Of a stretch of DNA of 64,000 bases, positions 1 through 12,700 are shown piece by piece. The translations under genes and the position numbers were made by a program. Where the stretch lies: contig OZ037771.1 of assembly GCA_964035545.1 (NCBI GenBank), forward strand, positions 1,550,001 to 1,614,000, written 5' to 3'. This DNA is from Bugula neritina (lineage: Eukaryota > Bryozoa > Gymnolaemata > Cheilostomatida > Bugulidae). Numbering within the stretch: position 1 is the stretch's first letter; each line of letters starts with the position of its first letter. The notes under the pieces were generated by a model. The model did not search any database and had not been told where the DNA came from. It saw only the letters and a program-made list of their open reading frames with translations.

Positions 1-696
1 GAGAAGTATAGAATAATCCTGTTAGCATGGCAAACAATACCCCTGAGAGACATTTCCAGCATAGTCCAAGTGCAGAGTTGTAGTAGTGTGAAATAGTGGT
101 AATATTTGTAGCAGCAGAAGTTGTCAGACTATGAAATAATTATACAGCAGACACATCTCCAAACACCAAACCCAAAATTATACACTTGAGTTACACATAA
201 TATCTACACCTCTAATACCCAGTATATCCAGCCCCCCTCACCAGAAGTGATGGGGTGAAGCAAGTTCAGACAAGCCAAAAGTATTACCACCCCCTCTGCC
301 CTCCACTCCTCAACTAGTGTAAGCACACCAGGGTCTGCCAAACAACAAATACTTGTAACGCAAGGAGTTGTCCGTCTGTTAGTATAGAAAATCTATCTCA
401 AAGCTGAACTAGCACTCAGAAGCTAGTCAACTGTCCATCCACACTGTATATGAAGGGCAAGTGGTTTCCAAGAAGCAGAAAGAGGAGTGAGAGATGATTT
501 AGGGACGAGTGAGGTAGAGTAACAACACAAATGGGATACAAGGAAGGTGGTGATGAGTGACAAACAAGAAAAGAAACTAAAGAAACACAGATTCAAAGAG
601 AAGATACTATTTGATATGAGTAGTCACTTTGAAACTATAGCCTTCCTTCCAGTCAACAAACTTAGAGTTAAAAAGATGTGGGAGTGAAGAACCTAC
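1..696. other. Left edge, no exon identified
   Basis: This should be intron or downstream sequence of the large gene. I found no frame that both follows exon 14 in phase and ends at a convincing donor. Positions 85-180 resemble a copy of the dispersed short repeat seen best at 40310-40380. Confidence 0.4.
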
Positions 697-786
697 CGTC
701 TCCTCATTAGTTTGTTATAAAATCCCAGTCTAGACTCACACGCCTCCTCCGGCGCCTTGTTGGTGGTTGGCAGACGAAAACTGGCT
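697..786 (-). CDS. Large gene, exon 14 (last exon seen)
   Basis: 90 nt, in and out phase 2, donor GTAGGT. It reads ASFRLPTTNKAPEEACESRL and onward to NKLMRRR. Two acceptors six bases apart, at 786 and 780, keep the same frame and would add or drop two residues. The acceptor has a weak pyrimidine tract. The exon ends in mid-codon, so at least one further exon is expected to the left of the window. Confidence 0.5.
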
Positions 787-3700
787 CTGTGATGTGGATG
801 CATTTTCATTTTAATGGTTGAAAAAATAATACGTCTACTGAGAGAGAAATTCGAGCTACTGATGGTGACTTTAGCTACACAATGTGACTAGAAGTGAAGT
901 GGTCTCACAGGTAACCCCAGGTAAATCTCTACCTGTATCCATGACTCATTGTGAGAAAATCCAAGTACGGGGCTGAGTAGACAGCCAACTAACAATACGT
1001 CTTCAGAACTAACTGCCTAAATCGTTTCCAACTGAATAGGCATTTCTAATGATAAGCATTTCCATAATAAAAAGGCATAATCAGTCGATGCGAAGTATAC
1101 AATACCAGCTAGCCACAACGATGTGATTGGCTGAACGTGTTGTAAGAAGACATCTCATTGGTCGCTAGTAGTTTTCATTAAACATTATAATAATAATCCT
1201 ACTTGCCATCAATTCCATCATAAAATTGATTGATAGTTGGAATTAAAGGTGCAATGCCTGTATTAGAGCAGGAAGAATGTAAAAACTACAAATCCCATGA
1301 TATTAGCTGCAGGTTCACCTGGCAGCAATGTATCTGAGACAACAGGTAAACTAGTAGGTATATACAGAGATATGGTAGGTGAACTAGTAGGTATATACAG
1401 AGAGATGGCAGGTGAACTAGTAGGTATATACAGAGAGACAACAGGTAAACTAGTAGGTATATACAGAGATATGGCAGGTAAACTAGTAGGTATATACAGA
1501 GAGACAACAGGTGAACTAGTAGGTATATACAAAGAGATGGCAGGTGAACTAGTAGGTATATGCAGAGAGATGGAAGGTAAAATAGTAGGTATATGCAGAT
1601 AAAGAGACAACAGGTGAACTAGTAGGTATATACAGAGATATGGCAGGTGAACTAGTAGGTATATACAGAGATGGCAGGTGAACTAGTAGGTATATACAGA
1701 GATATGGCAGGTGAACTAGTAGGTATATACAGAGATATGGCAGGTGAACTAGTAGGTATATACAGAGATATGGCAGGTGAACTAGTAGGTATATACAGAG
1801 AGATGCCAGGTGAACTAGTAGGTATATACAGAGACAACAGGTGAACTAGTAGGTATAGGCAGATAAAGAGATGGCAGGTGGGGGAGTTAAGTGAAAAATT
1901 AGGGTACCGAAAAGAATGCTTTTACTGTTTTCATTAGACGTATAAAATTTTCCCTGCAGGACCAGGTTGAGATTTTATTCATTAAGCTAATTCTTATAAA
2001 CTTAAGGGAAGTAGAGAATAGCACTGGTTCTTCAGAACTTAGTAGCAAGAGAGGCTGGCCCACTATCAAATACAGCACTTTTACCCCTAAACACCAAACC
2101 AAGATGTTGAAATAAAACCATCTAAGAACAGATTTACACTCATGCACTCAACACAGGTATAATAAAAGTACTTTACAGACAGTAATGTACAAGTATAGAA
2201 AGAGATTCAATACAACCCACTACGCTGCCAATCTGGCGCTAGGGTCAGCAGAGAGAGGTGTAAAGTGTAGAGACAGGTTAGTACTGTGAACTAGGACACA
2301 CCCAACTGGCCAACTCAGCAGGAGTGATTGTTACTATGAAATTGATCAGTTTTTGATTATTCTTTAATGACTTGGCATAATTTCACACATACAGGAATGC
2401 TTTCATCAGAAAATTGGACACAAAAAGGGAACTGTAGTCAATCTTGGCACAAAATTTCAGCCCAAATTTGGGAGAATTCGGCAACAGCAGAATTTTCTAA
2501 CGAAACATTTCAATATCTTGGAACGAAGAAATAAGCAAAGAACAGTTTACCTGTAGAAGCTTGTTTCGGGCTCCATATAAGAACACAATGCCGGTATAGA
2601 GTATAGTATAGAGTATAGAGTATAGAGTATAGAGTATAGAGTATAGAGTATAGAGTATAGTATAGAGTATAGAGTAGAGTATAGAGTAGAGTATAGAGTA
2701 TAGAGTATAGAGTATAGAGTATAGAGTATAGTATAGAGTATAGAGTATAGAGTATAGAGTATAGAGTATAGAGTATAGAGTATAGAGTATAGAGTAGAGT
2801 ATAGAGTATAGAGTATAGAGTATAGTATAGAGTATAGAGTATAGAGTATAGAGTATAGTATAGAGTATAGAGTATAGAGTATAGAGTATAGTATAGAGTA
2901 TAGAGTATAGAGTATAGAGTAGAGTATAGAGTATAGAGTATAGAGTATAGAGTATAGAGTATAGAGTATAGAGTATAGAGTATAGAGTATAGAGTATAGA
3001 GTATAGAGTATAGAGTATAGTATAGAGTATAGAGTATAGAGTATAGAGTATAGTATAGAGTATAGAGTATAGAGTATAGAGTATAGTATAGAGTATAGAG
3101 TATAGAGTATAGAGTAGAGTATAGAGTATAGAGTATAGAGTATAGAGTATAGAGTATAGAGTATAGAGTATAGAGTATAGAGTATAGAGTATAGAGTATA
3201 GAGTATAGAGTATAGTATAGAGTATAGAGTATAGAGTATAGAGTATAGAGTATAGAGTATAGAGTATAGAGTATAGTATAGAGTATAGAGTATAGAGTAT
3301 AGTATAGAGTATAGAGTATAGAGTATAGTATAGAGTATAGAGTATAGAGTATAGTATAGAGTATAGAGTATAGTATAGAGTATAGAGTATAGTATAGAGT
3401 ATAGAGTATAGAGTATAGAGTATAGTATAGAGTATAGTATAGAGTATAGAGTATAGAGTATAGAGTATACTGTAGACTGTAGAGTATACTGTAGACTGTA
3501 GAGTATACTGTAGAGTGTAGAGTATACTGTAGAGTGTAGAGTATACTGTAGAGTATAGAGTTATATACTGTAGACTGTAGAGTATACCGTAGACTGTAGA
3601 GTATAGAGTTATATACTGTAGAGTGTAGAGTATGTTGTAGAATGTAGACTGTAGAGTATAGAGTTATATACAGTAGACTGTAGAGTGTAGAGTATCGAGT

Positions 3701-6700
3701 ATAGAGTACGAAGGTGGAATGTGTCACTAGTTTAAGAAAGAAGCAGCGAAGGTGGAATGTGTCACTAGTTTAAGAAAGAAGCAGCAAATGCTAAAGGAAC
3801 CAAAAAAGAAGAGTAGTGATCTCAAGATAAAGAAGAGAGATAAGTGAATGAACTTTAGAAAACATATACTAAGCAATTTATCTTTGATTTGTTTAACTGT
3901 AGATAACAACACAGTGTCACAGCTATACACTGTAACACTACAACACTACAACACTTGAAAGCATTTTTGTGACGGAATCCATCATAATAAGTTGTCTAGA
4001 ATGAGTTATGAATATGAGAAAATATGGCCAGCTAACTTGACATAGTGAATGATATGGATAGTGAAAAAGAGATTGTCGTATAATGTGCATTCTAAGCACA
4101 GTAGACCTGATTGATTACCCAACAAATGCTTTCATCCTACATGAATAGATTATTAAGTGATTAGTATTAGTACTCTAGTACACTGCATAGAGAGAGTCAT
4201 TTATCTCTAGAGACGCTTTAACCAAACAGGCATATGGTAATTAACTTTAATAACTTGAAGTAATCTAACTGTGGAAGTAGGAATGACTCATTCCAGACAG
4301 CGTTTATGAATGATCATTTTTCAGAAGTTCATTGAGAGACAGCAACGCTAAGGCAGCAGTAGGAAGACACTTTGTCACATGATCTCGTATCTACACTGCA
4401 GAAGAATGTTGATGCGCAGAGTAAGGTTCAGTTGCAGACAAAACATGACTAATAATAGAATGCTGAAGATGAACGTTGCATCTGTTAGCTGATATACAAG
4501 CCTCTTCTATTATAGTTCATCTGTTGGTAACTCTATCTGATGGGATGTGACTTGCTAATTATATTACTGGATTGTAAAGAATGAAATGCAGTTTATTCTT
4601 ATCTTGCCTATTATTATTGTTTTTTATGGCTAAATGAAACATGCAAACGTGTAGCAATGCTACACAAGAATGTAGAAATGTATATCCAGTTGATATGGAT
4701 CAAATACCAAACGTAGCATTTGTAGATAAAATTATGTTGATGGTTGTTTTTTACTGATAACCCATAATGCAGAGTAAGCTTAGGTTTTTTCAAAAATCCC
4801 GAACTCTGTAAATACACTTCCAAATTCCAATAGTTACGAATTCCCAGAATGCTATGAGGAGAGGAAAGATATTCCATGGAGATTCCAGTGTCAACACGAG
4901 TGTCACAATAATATGAATAATAACAAAGATGAGCAGAACTGGCACTCAATTATATGAACAGACAAAGTCAATTAGCTTAACAAAAACCTCCTCTCTTTTT
5001 TAAAGTGCTAAATCAACAGCAAGCATCAACAAACACAGATAATTAACCTTTAGTCTTAGATAGAAAGTCAATTTTCTCCTGAGCAGGGCAGACACAAAGA
5101 CTGTGGCAATGAGTTATTAGCTGGTAGATAAGGGCAGCTGAAAGGTGTATAAACAAGTGCTGTATTGTCTGTAACATAACTCTGAGCTGAAATAAATTGC
5201 AGCTGACACTAGAAATTGTGTGAACTATCAGGCACTGGGGCTCTTTAACTTCCCATTTGTTACACCAGCGTGATAGCATCCTGCTATACTACAGTATATT
5301 ATACTACAGTATATTATACTACAGTATATTATACTACAGTATATTATACTACAGTATATTATACTACAGTATAGTATACTACAGTATATTATACTACAGT
5401 ATACTATACTACAGTATATTATACTACAGTATATTATACTACATTATATTATACTACATTATATTATACTATAGTATGTTATACTATAGTATAATTATTA
5501 TACTACATGATATACTATAGTTAGTTTCTCACAATCCACTGCATAAATAACAGAAATATTCTAAAAATAATATTGTATATCATCTTATAGTCTAAATAAT
5601 CTACAAAAGATAGGATAAAGATTACATTGGCATTGAAACATTAGCATTAACTATTTAATGTAGCATTACACTTTACAGATAAGGATATTGCTTTAAATTT
5701 TGGAGTTGTATTTTCAATAAAAACAAGAGAAGATAACTATCAGTTTTAGTTGCAGGAGTAATTAGATGCTTAGCCAACTGGCAGGTATTTACAGAATAAT
5801 AGGCAACAGGTTGGTGCAACTACATAAAATTACAATTAGAGATGTTATTGTATTAGTACATCTAACTAGAGATGCTATTGTATGAGTACAGTTACCTAGA
5901 TATTATATTCTTACTTGAACATTACTACTAAGAACTGCTACTTCACGAGTACATATACCTAAGTATACTACTACATGTGCACATCTACTGTCACATTCTA
6001 ATGTACTTACACCATAATATAATATACACACTTACACCATAACATAATATACTTACATACACCATAATATAATCTACGTACTTACACCAGAATATAATCT
6101 ACGTACTTACAACATAATATAATCTACGTACTTACAACATAATATACTATACGTACTTACACCATAATATACTATACGTACTTACACCATAATATAATAT
6201 ACGTACCTCGAGTGACTTCCAACCTCCAGATGTGCTGGTCTCTCATTTCTACTTGGGTTGGGCATACTGAAGGGGCTGACTTCTGCCACCTAACAACACA
6301 ACGTAACAATGTACATGTTATAATACAGTGTTACAGTATAGTGTATTACGGTACAGTGTATTACAGTACAGTGTATTACAGTACAGTGTATTACAGTGTA
6401 GTGTATTACAGTATAGTGTAGTACAGTATAGTGTATTACAGTGTAGTGTATTACAGTATAGTGTATTACAGTACAGTGTATTACAGTATAGCGTAGTACA
6501 GTATAGTGTAGTACAGTATAGTGTAGTACAGTATAGTGCAGTACAGTATAGTGTAGTACAGTATAGTGTATTACAGTACAGTGTATTACAGTATAGTGTA
6601 TTACAGTATAGTGTAGTACAGTATAGTGTATTACAGTATAGCGTATTACAGTGCATCATATTACAGTACAGTGTAGTACAGTATAGCAGATTTTAGTATA

Positions 6701-9700
6701 AGATATTATAGCGTAGTGTATTACAGAGTATGTATTATAGTATAACGTATTACAGGGTAATGTATTCTGGGACATATAAATCCATCAGACCACTAACTGC
6801 TTACACCGAAGGCATCTTACATGTTGTGACCTGTTGTCTATCTAATGTGCTTGACAAGGTAAATGCAGTTGGTAATTCTTTTATAATCTGTAATATTTTA
6901 CTATAATAAAGCAATGATTTTATGTTTTCCTTGATTTTAACCAATCATGATTCAGTAAATAGCTCTCAACCAATCATAGTGAGAAAGTTGTGAAGGCAGC
7001 AGCAGCAGCAGCAGCAGTAGTAGTGCCTGAGAGTGAGACATATACAACAGTGTTGCCAATGGCCAACACTGTATAATCATTATTTAAATAATTAATGGGC
7101 ATTCAGTGTTAGAGTAGTTGGAATTCAAGACAATGCCAATCAAGTGACATCACCATGAGCTGCTGTAACTGTTTATTCTAAACAATTTCTATTATTGATT
7201 GCTGCCGACACCACAGATGGTCAGTGCTGATTCTATTTTGTGTGAAACTTTGCCATTGAGTGTTAAGTTGAGTGTTAATGCACTGCAATAGCTGCCACAA
7301 CAGACTTCATATATTCATTTTGGCTTCGAATATAAAAACATGGTAAGAAGTTTGATTTCAAAACAAAGAAAAGTTAATTTCAGCGCTGAATATACAGGTT
7401 GCATATAAAACAAACACATTCTCTGTTTAGAGAGAAAAGATCTCTCCACTGTAGCATGATTTCACCTACCAGAGGTTTTCTCACTCGTGGAGATTCCAGA
7501 GGACTTGGTAGGCTCCTGTTAGCTATGGAACTAGCATCCCAAGAATGCATATAGGATGGGGGCGCCGAGGATACGGTGCCTTTAACATCACCCGTTTTTA
7601 TCGATGGAGCTCGGTCTACGTTGCTGGCTCGAGAGTTGGGAATGTTGTGATTCGTGGTGAACGATCTAGCAAATAGAAGTGGCAGTCATTGTTGCAATAG
7701 TTTATTATATCTCAGCAGGTAAATCAATAACTGTTCATATGTTGTAGGATGAGACAATTCCCAGTTGGACATTACTCAATAAATCTAAGGATTTACGGAT
7801 ATGAAGATGAGCTCAACATAAAGAGACTATTTCAACACAGGAAATAATAGCACAATGTATGTAACTTAGCCAATAAATATTAGTATACAAGAGAACATAA
7901 CTCCAAGTATTAGAGTTACAAATATAAACAAATATTATTTGTTTCAATAATGACATTCTCCAACTAATTCATGAAATACGATGTTAGATACGCTTATGAG
8001 TTATGTATGAAATTACCTTTCTGAATGGGCCCAGTGCATAGGCACATTCGGTAAAGATGGTTTGGAAGGAGATTGATGGAGATGAGTAGAGTGTGGTGAG
8101 GTGTTGTTTCCATTCACATTTGACATGTGTTCAGTATTGTCAATGCTACAATCTCGGCTCTTTCTCTTACAGAAGTCAATGAGATTATCTCGGATCACTC
8201 GTTGGTTGTCCAAACCACCACGAGTTTCAATAAGTGAATTACGTCTGCAAACATACAGCACAGAGTAAGTGAATTACGTCTGCAAACATACAGCACAGAG
8301 TAAGTGAATTACGTCTGCAAACATACAGCACAGAGTAAGCGGAATACGCCTGAATAAATAAGAATGACACCACACTATAAATGATCATAGAATTAATTTT
8401 CAAGTTTGTACAATTGGAGTCACCTTCCCCTACACACACATGTACGGGGGGGAAGGGGGAAGGGAGGAGGGGAGGGGCTACATTAGACTTACTGTGCGCG
8501 ATACGAGCTTGTACGGTCAATATTCTTTGCTCTCGGTTGCACGCGGCAAGAATCAGTTCTCATGGGTTTGTTTCTCATCTTTACAAATTCATCGGTGCGT
8601 TCAGATAAGTTACTTTGTGAGGTGTATGGAGATTGCAGAGCTAAGAAGTACAAATTTCATTTTATAAGCATCAAAATTTCCCCATAAAAATATAGGAATA
8701 AAAGCTCCATGAAGAAAAAAATGCTAGAAAGTCAAGATTCCTGCAATGATCGCTCAAAACACTAGAGTTGCATTTATTTATTTATTTGTTTACAGGTTTA
8801 TTTATGCTAATACATATTTTTTAGTCAGATGTAACAAAATGCAAATTCATTTTCTAATCATTATAACCTTTTTATCATCAATTTCACTATCACTATTATT
8901 ATCATTATTATTATTAATTAATAAATTCCTAGGTTAATATGGTAATAATTTATAATTATTTTACTTCACTTTTGAAGAAAGATTTTCACCCCCACCTAAC
9001 TTCTACTAATACTAGAACACTCACATTGAGCTTTGCCAAGAGGCGGAGCAGAGTGGGCGGAGTTTTGAGAGCGATGTGTGGGAAGGACTGGGTTGACATT
9101 CACCCTGGCACTGTACTTGTTCGGAGTTATTTCCTCTCGAGTGGGGCTCGTTTTGAGTTTGTTACCGTTCTCTATAGACGTTTGCCTGCAGTGAAATGAT
9201 TATCAAGTTAGAGATCAAATGACAGAGATGAGCTAGAGATAGCGTAGTGGACAGTTACAAGTATTTATTCAGAATCTATGGTAACATTTGAGAATGAAAA
9301 ATAAACACAAATAAATTATGATAGAGTAGGCTATTGCTAGATGTTTGTTGATTTGAGAACTTTTGCTCGTTTAATATATAATTTCAGTTATTGAGAAGTA
9401 ATTTCCTATTCCAAGCTGCTGCTGTGGTGACTGGATTAATACGACATAACTATAACAGCTAAACAAAACATTTCAGTCGAAGTTCTCCATACAATTTTGT
9501 CTCTAATTTTTACAAACTTGTAACAGTTTAATGTAAGTCAAAGGCAAAACTTACAATATAATTTGTATAGATTGTAAACATCCATTTTGACTAGTCGAGT
9601 AGTCACTAGGAGTCACCTAAGTTGAGAAATTAAATTCACAAATACTGCTGCAATGGCCGACATATCAAGTATAAGCTTTAGACTTGTGTCTATTGCATTA

Positions 9701-12700
9701 TGGCGACATATCAATATTACATGAAGCAGACAACTTCTATTATCAAAACAAGGAACTGAATTTTCAAGGCCTGTCAAGTGCATACGATTACCAACATAGA
9801 GCTTTGTGAGAGATAAGCTCATTTACCAAACAATCTACATAATACAAGAATCTAAATTACTTAGAACTGAGCATCAATTATATTTATGGTAGAGTGCAAA
9901 CGTATTAACAAGTAAAATTAACAAACTATCACATTCCATATCAATGACTGACACTGGGATTAGATAAGAAAAAGAGCTGTGTTAAGTAGTGACTTGGTGT
10001 TCCTATTCTTTGACAAATGCAAATGAAAAACACGGAGCTGGTGTTTACAGAGTTGTCTTCTCTATGAAACATTTCAAATATAACCGCAGTTCTTGCAAAG
10101 ATAAACTGTAACTGACAATTTCGTCTAAAAATAGCAAGCTATAATTTCAGCGATTTCTTAGAGTATAAACATTTTAACACCCGTACATCAGTACATCAGC
10201 ACTCAGCAACTAACAGCCCAGATCTCCAGTGTTTATAGACGACACAACTCTGTGATGTAACTCAACAGTCATGGGCAAGTCAAGGCATAGATTATTCAGT
10301 GAGTAGTACATGATTAGCGTGACAGGAGGGCTGATGGAGTAGATTGGAATGCAGATCTCCAAGACTAGATAGTATTGGATGTCATAAACTGGAGCCAACA
10401 TATCCAGACTCCATGTTTACTTTATTATTAACTCTCTGCTCATTAACATAACTCAAGTCAATGTCGTAGAATTCTTTCAAAGTTGGGTTCAAATTACATC
10501 ATTTCCCACTTAGACTCATAAAGTCAGCACAATGACATCACAGCAGACGTGTAGAATGTGCGACATCAATCGCATAAGAGCCGAGCCCCCCTTCCCCCCT
10601 ACTGCTGGTTTAGGGTTTCAGTACATGCGTCACCAGGGTGTCAATTAGCTGCCAGTCAGGTTATGTTGTTAAGCATTAGAAGTCCTCAACTGCACTCTCA
10701 ACACTCGCTAATTATTTACATTGGAGTTCACAGAGAGACACACAGACAGACAGCTTGTGTGCCTTGCATATATTATGCATTAAGTTACATCAGGTTACAT
10801 GCTAAGTTACTGGTACAGCTGGGCATTACTAGATGGTAAACATTGACTTAGAGATTTAGTTACAAGCAGCAGAGTTGGCAAACACATGGACATGTAGTAG
10901 TGAAGTTATCTTCCCCTAGCTAAGTGCTGGATATCCCAATATTCTATTAACCATTCTAATTGGTCAAACAGCAGAGCTGCTTAAACACCATATGGAGTTG
11001 TCTAACACTCTTACAGTGGAAAACATCCTAATGACCAAAGATACACTTCCTGGTGGAAGGATTACTAAAAGTACGAGAAGGAAAAATCTACTTTCAGACA
11101 AAACCAAAGCCATAATCTTCAATACTACTTGTCAATTTCAAAAATCTACAAGAATCCTGTATAGCCTATGGTCCAAGCAGCTTACCTAAGGGTGCGGTGA
11201 CTAGCCTCCCTGACTTGATGGCTGTAGTTTTCCTCCTCATGGCTGGCATTGAAGTCTCTGTCGCCGTTGACGACGGAGAAAGACCTGGTGAGGGCGGAGT
11301 CCATGGAGAGACCCCTGTGGTGGTCACCTTCGAAGCTGCGTCTGTCAATCTAAATGACAACGCAACTAACAATAGCTTCTTGTTGTAAAAATACACACAC
11401 AAAACACCAACCAAACACGTATTGCCTGTCATTGAATAACACTGAATGTAAGAGCTAATTGAAAAGAGTAAATATTTGCACATTATGTTACGAGACTATG
11501 TTCTGATTTTAACACCTAGACAGTCAAGTACTGGAGTATGAAAGCTGAGTCACCTCTACTAGTGTCTAGTACATTCACCTTACAGGAACAATGAGCTTTT
11601 TATACTATATAGTGTGAGATATTGTGCACAGCTGGCATATTGTATACGTCTGATCATGTAGTATCACACACTAGTCACTATACTAGTACAAGTCCAGCAA
11701 CTTTCAGTGTACATACAGTGAGGTGTACATACAGAACCAAATCACCTAATTTTAGCGGCTTTTAATAAATCTCATAGCCATTGATTGTAGCTTGATTTTT
11801 TAAAATCCAATTTATTACAGAGTTCCATGCTCAGCTTGCTGTACACAGAGCTATAAATGAGTACGTATGTGTATATATAAAATGCGTAAGACAGATAATA
11901 TGTCATGCATATAGTTTTGTGTTATAACTTTTAAACTTTATTCAATAACTCTGAAGTGATAATCCAAAATATAGATTTACTTCATCTATTTAGATAAAGT
12001 AGTGAGTAAACAAGCGTTTCTCGTCTATTTTAAATAAAGTTACTAGCCTTTAATAATATAATATTTAAAATATATAAAATATAGAATTATATATAAAGTT
12101 ATACCCACCCTCCTATCAGACAGGTTATGATGCATTCCCATTTCTACAAACTCATTGGACGGAGTAGATGAGGGGATATTCATGTAGTTACCATAGCAGG
12201 GTTCTCCAGGCACTGGACCTACAGTATAACAACGCCTTAGATACAGCAGCTCTCTATCATACAGCTGTCTGGGTAGAGTACACCAGAGTGTAGAGTACAC
12301 CAGAGTGTAGAGTACACCAGAGTGTAGAGTACAACAGAGTGTAGAGTACACCAGAGTGTAGAGTACAACAGAGTGTAGAGTACACCAGGGTGTAGAGTAC
12401 ACCAGGGTGTAGAGTACACTTGATGGTAGAGTACACCAGAGTGTAGAGTACACCAGAGTGTAGAGTACACTTGATAGTAGAGTACACCAGGGTGTAGAGT
12501 ACACCAGAGTGCAGAGTATATACAGAGTGTAGAGTACACCAGGGTGTAGAGTACACCAGGGTGTAGAGTACACCAGAGTGTAGAGTACACCAGAGTGTAG
12601 AGTACACCAGAGTGTAGAGTACACCAGAGTGTAGAGTATACCAGGGTGTAGAGTACACCAGGGTGTAGAGTACAAAGTGGACTAATACCCTAGCAACCTA

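Larger units (their letters stand above)
787..6206 (-). other. Intron 13 of the large gene, mostly minisatellite
   Basis: 5.4 kb holding five tandem repeat blocks (33, 7, 38, 15 and 25 bp periods) separated by unique AT-rich DNA. One 60-nt phase-compatible candidate exon at 2283-2224 is reported as a finding. The long open frames here are products of repeat periodicity or isolated chance frames. Confidence 0.5.

Noticed and set aside
1263-1837. Repeat peptides GELVGIYRDMA and the reverse-strand SLYIPTSSPAI
   Set aside because: The 33-bp unit is a multiple of three, so opposite strands both stay open. Symmetric openness argues against coding.
2510-3727. 405-codon minus-strand open frame of Tyr/Ser/Leu repeats
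   Set aside because: It is produced by the GAGTATA array, which lacks stops in that frame. There is no splice context or non-repeat coding sequence.
5043-5279. Minus-strand frame after TATAGCAG as a large-gene exon
   Set aside because: Phase would fit, but the Cys/His/Leu/Ile-rich composition differs from the gene's polar exons and no good donor ends it.
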